NCBI GenBank assembly: GCA_964247055.1
Contig: OZ176058.1
Location: 868,001-932,000, forward strand
Direction of reading: 5' to 3'
Source of the DNA: Paragordius varius
Taxonomy: Eukaryota > Nematomorpha
Length of the DNA stretch: 64,000 bases
Each line of letters begins with the position of its first letter. Positions within the stretch are counted from its first letter, which is position 1. This document shows positions 55,610-64,000 of the stretch, in pieces. The notes beneath the pieces were generated by a model, which saw only the letters and a program-made list of their open reading frames with translations, was not told the DNA's origin and did no database searches. A program made the translations under genes and the position numbers.

Positions 55610-56345
55610 ATAACACTTGTTTAAACGACAACCATTCATAACTGCAAAAATTGAACTAAGTGATTAAAAGACTTAATATAAAGACAACCATACTAGTTAA
55701 ACTTTGATATTTTCCACATATCTAATTAGAAATTTAAAATATGTGATTAAGCTAAGGATATACATTCTATTTTCATATTTTCCAATACACACAACGATAA
55801 GTTATATTCCAAAAATCAAGGTTTTAAACTTATATACGATTGTTAAAATACATATCATGTTTTTTTTGTATAATTCCCAAACATATTTGTTGTTAGTAAC
55901 ACTTGCCTATACGACTATAGAGTTCATAAAAACAATGTAATCAGACCTTATACCTATCAAAAAATTCTTAAATTTGACAGGGAGAAGAGGTCCTATGCAA
56001 AATATTCTTTACAAAAGCCTTAAGTTCCCTTGATAGACTCAACTTAGAGGGATAGTGATGTAACATCAGTATTTTAAATATAAATTCAACGTAGTAAAAT
56101 AATAAAATTATAAAAAAGACAAACATGATTTATAATGTTTTTTAATACAAATTATGGTATTTGTGCAAAATAAGTAAATTGTTACACTCAATTCAATATT
56201 TCAAAACTTCATGTAGAAAATTTTAGGAAAGAAAATATGACTGTCTCAATAAAAAATATTTTTTATTTTACATATCTTAAAAATATTATTAACTGTAATT
56301 ATAATTATCACAATATCATGCACAGAGTTTTTTAAATAATTAATA

Positions 56346-56648
56346 TATACCATTTACAGCTCAAGTTGATTTTCAACAATATAAATTTACCCTCCAACAT
56401 TTAAATTCACCCTAGAGCAATACAAATTTATTCTTATATAATTTTTAGCTCAAAATAAACTATTTTGAATATTGAATACCATATTTTTATATTTAAAATA
56501 AAATTTCGTTTAATATAAACCTAATACTGAAAAAATAGTACACTATTTTATAAAGTAACATAATGATGGGTTATATTAGCCCGAAAACACATAATTTTTA
56601 TTTAGGTGAGTTTGAATGGTTCAAGGGTAAATTTAAGTGTTAATGGTA
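56346..56648. mobile_element. Family B MITE, copy 14
   Basis: ATACCATTTACAGCTC on the left, AGTGTTAATGGTA on the right, with the GCCCGAAAACACATAATTTT core. 55700-56345 to its left holds nothing recognised. Confidence 0.82.
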
Positions 56649-57263
56649 ATATAAACCATGCAAACAGGCCATACACATTTAATTTGTATAGTTACATATT
56701 TAGACATGCGTAATAGTAATTAATAGCAAGAATAATTGGCTAACACGGTAAAATGCTTGTATGATGCCATGAATAAGATTTTTCATTTTTTCATAATATA
56801 TTTTATTGAACTCTATTTTTTTCGAATTAAAATGCAATGATTGTTGGCTGAGGCAGAGTGTATACGTTTTAATAAAGAAACATCAAAACCCACATTTTTC
56901 CAAAAAACCATAAAAATTGATATTTGAGGAAAAATAAATCATTACTTACGTAGAAGATATAAATTTTAAATTATACGTCATATGTTAAAATAATGAGCCG
57001 AATCAAAAAGTATTCGTTGTAATAATTTTTTACTGGTTATTTATTATATTTATATCCGTTAATATTATTAAATATTATATTATAAACACATAATAAAAAA
57101 AGACAACCATATCTAAACCTTAATTTATACATAAACTGTATAATTTCAATTTTGAAATATTTAATTGAGAGTGACCAATTTCACCTCTATTTTTTATTTT
57201 GCGGCCCAAAAATATATCAAGGAACAAATTGTATGGTTGTCTTTTGCCATATATTTTTATATT

Positions 57264-57518
57264 TTACAGTAATACGGACAAAACGTAAAAATATAAAGAC
57301 AATATGTTTTCAAAAAATTATACTTAATTTATTTTATTAAATACATGCAAAAATAATCTAAAAAATGTTGACTTCTAAACATCTTTATTTTATATTTCGC
57401 AACTTGAAACAACGAGTTTTATTTAAATCAATCAAAATTCAAAAAGCATCCATCGTCTTTTAGAAAAAAATATTTGTCTTTATATTTTTACATTTGTCCA
57501 TATGATTTCAATTTTTCT
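57264..57518. mobile_element. Family A MITE, copy 22
   Basis: TTACAGTAATACGGACAAAA to CATATGATTTCAATTTTTCT. A separate A fragment lies at 57095-57245. Confidence 0.7.
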
Positions 57519-57654
57519 ATTTTTAGTCAAAGACCCCAGGGGTCAATAGCTTGGCGGATTTTTGCATATGTAAATCAACAAATATTCTATTAAATGATCT
57601 GGTTTTCGATCAAAATGGAAAAATTGTTTTTATAATGTAATATTTATTGTTATT

Positions 57655-57735
57655 AATTTTTTAAAAGTGTTTGAGTCGTATATGAGCCAAATTAAAATCT
57701 AGCGAGAGCGGCATTAGTATTAATATAATTTAGAA
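57655..57735 (+). repeat. Exon-like repeat g4 (inverted)
   Basis: TATGAGCCAAATTAAAATC then AGCGAGAGCGGCATTAGTAT, encoding LARAALVL. It is a decayed, oppositely oriented relative of g1-g3. Confidence 0.4.
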
Positions 57736-59103
57736 TTTATGAAGAAAAATGCTACGCAATAAACAAAGCCATATTAAACATAAAATATTATTGGTTCTTT
57801 ATAAAGAAAATACATTCTAAAACAATTATAATCCTATAATTATTGAAAATTACTAACACATTAAATAAATCGTACTCATTAAAATATTACTCCTTATATA
57901 TATATATTATATTAAATCAGCTATCTATATATGAAGCATTACAGTAAAAAAGACTAAAACATTTAAATTTTTAGATATAAATTTAGGTGTTAAGTTGGTA
58001 ATTTATAATTCAAATAATATTTTAAATTGATAGGTTTTAAGGAGTATAGCTCTCTTATTCATTTAAAAAGATTAGTAAATAGACCAATTAACATTAGAAT
58101 ATGTGGTGTAAAACAAACCATATACACTGTATTTAATGGTTTTTCGCTTGAAAAGATTCAATCCATGACTTTTAAATATTTAATAAAATTTAAAATTATT
58201 TTTATTTATGAAATCATTCTAAAAACAAATCTGAATATTCATCCATCATTTTATTGACAAATTTTTAAATGACCTTATTACTGCCAATTATTTTCAAATC
58301 GCATTCTATACATAAAAAATATAAAATTTTGATTGTCCAGACATGTTTAAATAAAAAACAAAGATTTCAATAATGTATAATAGGTATGAAAATGATTGTC
58401 TAATTTTTATGGGTGAAATTTTAATAAGAGAAGTAAGTTTAAAGTATAGTTGACTTTTGACATATTTGTCTTTTTTTTGTCTTTAAGATTTTTATTTTAA
58501 CAGCAATTAAACACCCTCAATAAAAATAGATTGTATTAAAAGAGGTTCTTTAAGTAATTTAGAAATTAAAATATCGTATGAAATATTTTGGTGCAATTTC
58601 GACTATTGATCTCGGCTTTTGATCATAAAACTCCCTAAATAAAAAACTGAGTCGACAGATTTTTTCTATGAAATGTATGGATAAGTATTTAAAATATATT
58701 TATTGGATCGTTTGTAGTAATGATAATAGGCTTGCGTTTAATTCATTATCAAAAAATTTCATTTTTTGAGTTCGACTAATTATTGAGTATACCTTTCATA
58801 TATAAATTAAAATAAAAATCTTTTATCGCATACGAACAAGTTTTATTTAGATTTGTCAAAGTGCTATTTGATCTCAAATACCTGTGATTTTTTTAAAGAC
58901 CCTCATCGTAAATTCTTATAATAATTGCGTTTAGTTGACGGATTTTTCTATAATGTAAAGGTGCGACCTTTTTCGATTGGAAAAAAATATTTCTACAACC
59001 GCATTCACAATTTAACTATCGAATTATGAATTATTCAAAAAAATTATTTATGATCCCCAATTTTATCTCAGAGGGATATATTTGTTTTAAAAATCATCAT
59101 CAA
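57736..59103. other. Intergenic, nothing recognised
   Basis: AT-rich. Includes a fragmentary A-like sequence around 57940-58490 (ACAGTAAAAAAGACTAAAAC) and a 76-codon open frame (58027-58257) without conserved features. Confidence 0.35.
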
Positions 59104-59316
59104 TTAAAATATATGTTTTTAAGCTTAAAAAATACCTATATATATATATATTTAAAAAATAAAATTTTGTTTTAAATTAAAATAATAATGAAAAAATAAT
59201 AAATTATGCCATAAATATATATTTCATATTAATAATGATAGTTCGAAAACACATACTATTTTTAGGGTAAATTAGATTGTTCGAGGGTGAATTTGAATTG
59301 ACCTAAAAATGGTATA
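59104..59316. mobile_element. Family B MITE, left-truncated
   Basis: Core AATAATAAATTATGCCATAA and AGTTCGAAAACACATACT, right repeats AGGGTGAATTTGAATTG, end AAATGGTA. The left terminus is missing. Confidence 0.72.
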
Positions 59317-59639
59317 AATTTTTAAAAAAACTAAATTTTTAGATTTTTTATTTACTATTAATAAATTTATTAATGTGATTTTATAGGTAAATCAACCAAA
59401 AATTAAAACATATATTACTGAGAGATAGGCAAATTGTGAGAAGCCGATGTGAAGTGTTATAATATAATATAACTCTTAATATTTTAATCAAAAAGCTAAG
59501 TAAAACAATTCGTATTGTAAATTATTGCAAAGTATTTAACACATTTAATTTAACCATTTTATGAGTCACATTTTGAAATTGTATATTATTAAGAATAACT
59601 AAATTTATACAAGCCATCTATTTATTTATTATTATAACA

Positions 59640-59860
59640 ATAAATGTTAAAATACAAACAAAATGTAAAAATATAAGGGAATTTTAATCAAAAGAAAATC
59701 ATACTTTTCTAAACCTTAATCCAATAAATAATATTAAAATATATAATTTAATATTTACTGATGTTAACAGTTCAAAACAATAGGCGATTTAAGATAGAAA
59801 AAGTATATTTTTATGGTTTTGTAGAAAAATTATTTTATAATTTTACGTGTCCAAAAAATT
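59640..59860. mobile_element. Family A MITE, diverged
   Basis: TGTTAAAATACAAACAAAAT, AAAAGAAAATCATAC, right arm TTATAATTTTACGTGTCC. Confidence 0.5.
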
Positions 59861-60879
59861 CTTTTCAAGATTTATTGTAAATATCTGTAACAATTTAACT
59901 TTAAAAATTTGTATATAATGATCAGATAGTTTTATCATTTTTATTATAATTTGTCATATAACTTTTTTAGGTCTCCAAATTATAAAAAATATCTGCTTTC
60001 TCGATTAAACTAATGACAAATATATGTTTAAATTAATATTGATAAGCATAATTAAGATTTGATAATTATATCTGTAAAAAATATCAAATGATATGGTATA
60101 ATATTTAGTTTTAATATGCTACTCCAAATCGGTAAGAAGGGAGATGAACGGTATATTAAGAATGTTATTCAAGATAAATAAAAAAGAAACAATTATTAAA
60201 GTTACACTCAGATATTTTTTGAGCTATCTAATACTGATGTATCGGATATTTTTATTCGACCTTATCATGACCTTTAATTAACAAAAAAATTTGAAGGGCT
60301 AAAAAATATTTTTTTGTCTCAAGGGACTCAATACAGATATAATTTAGCTGTTAGCCACATTTGCATATATAATATACAGAATGTAAAAATCATAAGACAA
60401 ATTTTTTTTAACTAAAATTTAATTATGTATAGAATTTCTAATCAATATTTAATTTACAATTATGATAAATAATTTATATTAGAAAAATTAGGTTAAATAA
60501 TGATTTTATAGTTTTTTTCTGTGTAATTTCAATAAGTAAAGGTAATAATTAAAGAATTTGATAAAGTCACTGAAAATATAACAAATGAATTATTAAAAAA
60601 TTAATTAAAATCAAAAAATAAAACACAAAACTGTTAAAAAAATAAAAAGCAAATATTTAATTTATCAACACTTCATGAATTTATGGGGTAAATTTATAGC
60701 TGATCAATTTAGATATCATAAAAAATATTCTAGCATTGGGCCAAATATAAAATTATGCTTTCTTAACCTTTGGCCTAAGATACATTTCTTTTAATAATGA
60801 AAAATTATAGAATAATCCTTTTTAAGCCATTTTATTTTTTTTGTGTACAAAACTTGTATATTATGGTTAATATATAGAA

Positions 60880-61210
60880 ATTAACTTTGATATTAAAAAT
60901 TGATAAATACAGACAAATGTAAATAATAGAAGATATTTTTATTAAAAAACCAAATTTTAACCTAGGTTTTTAAAAACGTTTGAAATGTCAGATGATTAGA
61001 AATGGAAATTGTAGCTTATCTAATTTTACAAAATATTAACGAATTGGAATTTATTGAGAAAATCCTGTTAATATACTGTTATTATTTTTATAAAATAGTT
61101 TTAATCAACCAAAAATTAATAAAAGAAGACGTTGAAAAACGCGATGGATGGATAATATTAAGAGTATTTTTTCAGAATTAAATAAAAATAATTTATAAGG
61201 CATTGTATTA
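60880..61210 (+). pseudogene. LINE 3' fragment (RTE-like C-terminus)
   Basis: At 61116-61195 it reads RRR, stop, KTRWMDNIKSIFSELNKNNL, matching the GRP.KRW.D..K end of RTE proteins as in the copy at 40680. Upstream sequence is too decayed to trace. 59861-60880 is AT-rich without features. Confidence 0.4.
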
Positions 61211-61569
61211 TTATTTAAGTTTATTATAAAATTTTAAACCATTTAAACAAGTAATATAATGATATCAATTTTTTTTTAGTACTAATGTAATGAAATACCT
61301 ACCATCTATTTATTAAAATACCACATCTTATAATAAAACTGTGAAAACACCATCACCAAAAAATTTATATGTATTCTTCAGATAATAAAAAAATATATAA
61401 AAGTTTTAAGTTGGTATTAAAAATATAACTAAATAAGCCATATCAAAAAAAAAACTTTCACAAAATCAATCTGCAATCGGCGATAAAAAATGGCTATTAA
61501 ATATATTTTGTTTAAAGAGATCTTAATGCATCAATTGATTGGAAAAGTGTGGAAATTATAAAAAAGTAT

Positions 61570-61831
61570 TTACAGGGAATCATAGGACAAAACGTTAAAA
61601 ATATAAAAACAAAGAGTTTTTCTAAAAGACAATCATACCAAATTGAATTTATTTAAATAATATATTGTTGTTAACTGCAAAGTATAAAATGGAGATATAT
61701 AATAGTCAACCAACTTTATAAATTAAATAAATTTTTAAATAAGAAAAATAAAGGTTCTAAAATATTATATGATGTGAAAAAATATTGCTTTTTATATTTT
61801 TTCGTTTCTATAATTCAAATTTTTACTGTAA
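61570..61831. mobile_element. Family A MITE, copy 24
   Basis: TACAGGGAATCATAGGACAA to TAATTCAAATTTTTACTGTA. Confidence 0.75.
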
Positions 61832-62199
61832 TTAGGTTAAAAAAGTATATATTGTTATTCACAATGTAAATTTGTTAAAATCGAGCTATATAATGAAATC
61901 CGTTTCTGTTTTAATTCAAACAATTTTTTTAATGAGATTTTCCACCGAATATATTCGTATTATACAACATTTTCGGGCGATAGTTTAAATCTAAAATTTG
62001 GCAATTTGTTTTATTTTATGTTTTTATTTTTTTAAATTTTTGGTGGATTATTATTTATATGTTAATAAAATATTTGTTGTTTGGTTTTTAAATTAAATAT
62101 CTAGATATTATATTTGCGATTCAAAAAATATAAGAGTTTAAATGAAATATATTTTTGCGGTTCACAATATTTATTATTATAATATAGTAATAACAAATT

Positions 62200-62862
62200 T
62201 AATCAAGGCATCCTAGGCTTACTTCTATAATACAATTATTTTTTTTCTTTCATACATTCGGAATGAAAGAGCTCGCGTTGATTTAAGGTTATTATATTTT
62301 TACAAGTGTGACCTTTAAGTAACGCTTAGAAAACCGAGTAGCTTTTCCCAATCAAGTAAAAATTATTAAACCATTAAATACGTCGAGAATGACTAGCTTA
62401 ACCCTCAGTTTTGCCCCATCCTGTATAAAATTGTGTTTTTTTTGAAATAGTGAAAGCCTATAAATTTATGAGTTTGAAAGCCGTTTTCGAAAAATGTGTG
62501 GGCCTATTCAGTTTTAATAGGGTACATTTTTAATGTTTTACAAATGCTTCGTAGATAATTAAGCTTTATTTGAATTAGTTCCACACTTTGGCTCCACTGA
62601 GAAAATCGGGTTTTTGACAGAATTGTTGGCCAGTCTCAATAGTCTTTTCTTATTGTTTCATAATTTCTGCGAGCCTAAGCGTTTTTTGAAATTAGCTTAG
62701 CCCAGCTTATTTTGAAAATAGAAACTGCATAATTGTTATGACAACTTTCGAAAAACATATAAGCCCATGTTTTAAACCCGGTAATTTTTCAAATATAATT
62801 GCGCCGAGAGTGACTAAGCCATTTATTCAGGGAAGTGGCAAATTTGAGTTAATTTAAGTGAT
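62200..62862. other. GC-richer block of unknown nature
   Basis: Less AT-rich than its flanks, with internal near-repeats: CGTCGAGAATGACTAGC near 62382 and GCGCCGAGAGTGACTAAGCC near 62802; GCCGTTTTCGAAAAATGTG and ACTTTCGAAAAACATATAAG. No open frame of note. It could be an old transposon or a promoter region. Confidence 0.35.
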
Positions 62863-63122
62863 TATAACATTTACAGATAGAATTTACCCTTGAAAAATTC
62901 AAATTCGCCCTTGAACAATTCAAATTCACCCTAAAATATTTTTTTTTTGATATTATTAAAAAATGAAAGTTCGTTTAAATTAACATACCTAAAAAATAAT
63001 AGACTATGCCATACAATAATTCATATTAATGATACATATTAGCTGAAAATACTTTATTTTTAGGGTGAATTTGAATTGTAGGGTGAAATTGTTCAAGAGT
63101 GAATTTGAGGTGTAAATGGTGT
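62863..63122. mobile_element. Family B MITE, copy 16
   Basis: ATAACATTTACAGATAG on the left with three repeats, GAGGTGTAAATGGTGTA on the right. A long (AT)n tract at 63440-63481 follows; the remainder to 64000 is AT-rich without recognised features. Confidence 0.82.
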
Positions 63123-63436
63123 ATTATTTTTTCTGATTTTAATATATATCATTATATAGTGTTTAGAATCTTGAGAGAATTTTAGCCTCAGTGTTTAAAA
63201 CCTTAAATTTATAAGCTATGGTACAATAAGTAATACAACTCAAATCCATTTATTGATAGTAGTTGAAACACCAGATAAAACATTTGCAAAAAATTTGAGA
63301 TGTTAATTGTACATTTTTAAACGATTTATTTAATTATAGCGTAAATTATAGTATGAGCTTAAAACTATTAGGAATAAATTTTAGTTCATCTAGGAATAAA
63401 AACATACTTAAAATATATTTATGATTTTAAATACAG

Positions 63437-63486
<50 letters not shown>

Positions 63487-64000
63487 TTCAAATTACGTTG
63501 GATTCGATTGGTGTTTTTATAAATCAATATATAATTTTTTGTAAATCAAATGAATCCCATATTTATTATATGATATAGTTATATTAGTTTACTTAAATGC
63601 TTTCAATGATAATTATGAATTTATTAAAGTTTTAGTTGAAATATTGTGTTATAAACAAACGATTTAACTATCTTTGATTATATCCACTGAAATAATTTGG
63701 CAATATTTTTGCATTCTTAATCAGTTAGGGGTTATGAATTTAATCGCATTTATTAGAGTTTAATCATAAAAATCAAACAAATTAAAGATTTAAATATTCA
63801 TTTCTTACATAACATATTCTAGATCGAATTTGAAATTTTGTATAAAATAATATATTTGTTGAAAACCTCAATAAGTCCAATAAAATTCATGTAGGTATAA
63901 TAGATAATATTTAAAATTTAAATTACCATAATAGACAAATCTAACATTACTTACTCTGGTTATAATTATATGTGAGATATATTTATTTTTAAATTCTAGG

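Overview
The window is nuclear DNA of an animal, most likely an arthropod. It is very AT-rich (roughly three quarters A+T by eye). It carries spliced genes with GT-AG introns, a dense load of short inverted-repeat transposons, an RTE-type LINE and a decayed second LINE. The species cannot be named from the sequence.

Three minus-strand host genes can be supported. (1) Positions 1021-17421 hold eight exons of a VAT-1-like quinone oxidoreductase (medium-chain dehydrogenase/reductase family). The start codon is at 17421. The eight exons join in phase to 363 codons, and the last exon or exons lie beyond the left edge. (2) Positions 37287-41095 hold the terminal exon of an unrecognised Ser/Thr/Pro-rich protein. 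It is split by a 3.4-kb composite insertion, a TA-flanked inverted-repeat element that itself carries an RTE LINE. (3) Positions 46619-50076 hold exons 2-4 of LSM2, a U6 snRNP Sm-like subunit; its one-codon first exon is not located.

The most unusual property is that tandem arrays in and beside the two recognised genes are built from exon ends. Downstream of VAT1 exons 3, 7 and 8 the intron consists of repeats whose unit contains the 3' end of that exon, usually with the splice donor. The exon 7 array has about 21 copies over 4.6 kb. In LSM2, intron 3 contains three intact 60-bp copies of the 5' part of the last exon, each with its acceptor, the same length, and the same in-frame stop after QLP (QLA in one copy). 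Their differences from the real exon are mostly synonymous, as expected of alternative terminal exons under selection. The DNA downstream of the LSM2 stop is a further array whose unit starts at the exon end and carries AATAAA.

The rest is a transposon graveyard. Family A (about 290 bp, TIR CAGTAAAAATTG, TA target) and family B (about 250-320 bp, TACCATTTAC termini with 21-bp subterminal repeats) are commonest. Families H and I share the B architecture but have different subterminal repeats. Family C has TTAA targets (piggyBac-like); D, E and F are short palindromes. A 652-bp hAT-type element with 8-bp target duplications sits inside the decayed LINE at 33.2-36.1 kb, and a 1132-bp CACTA-like element sits inside the VAT1 exon 7 array. 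A diverged segmental duplication links 22.8-24.6 kb with 42.9-45.2 kb. No tRNA, rRNA, CRISPR or virus-like element was recognised.
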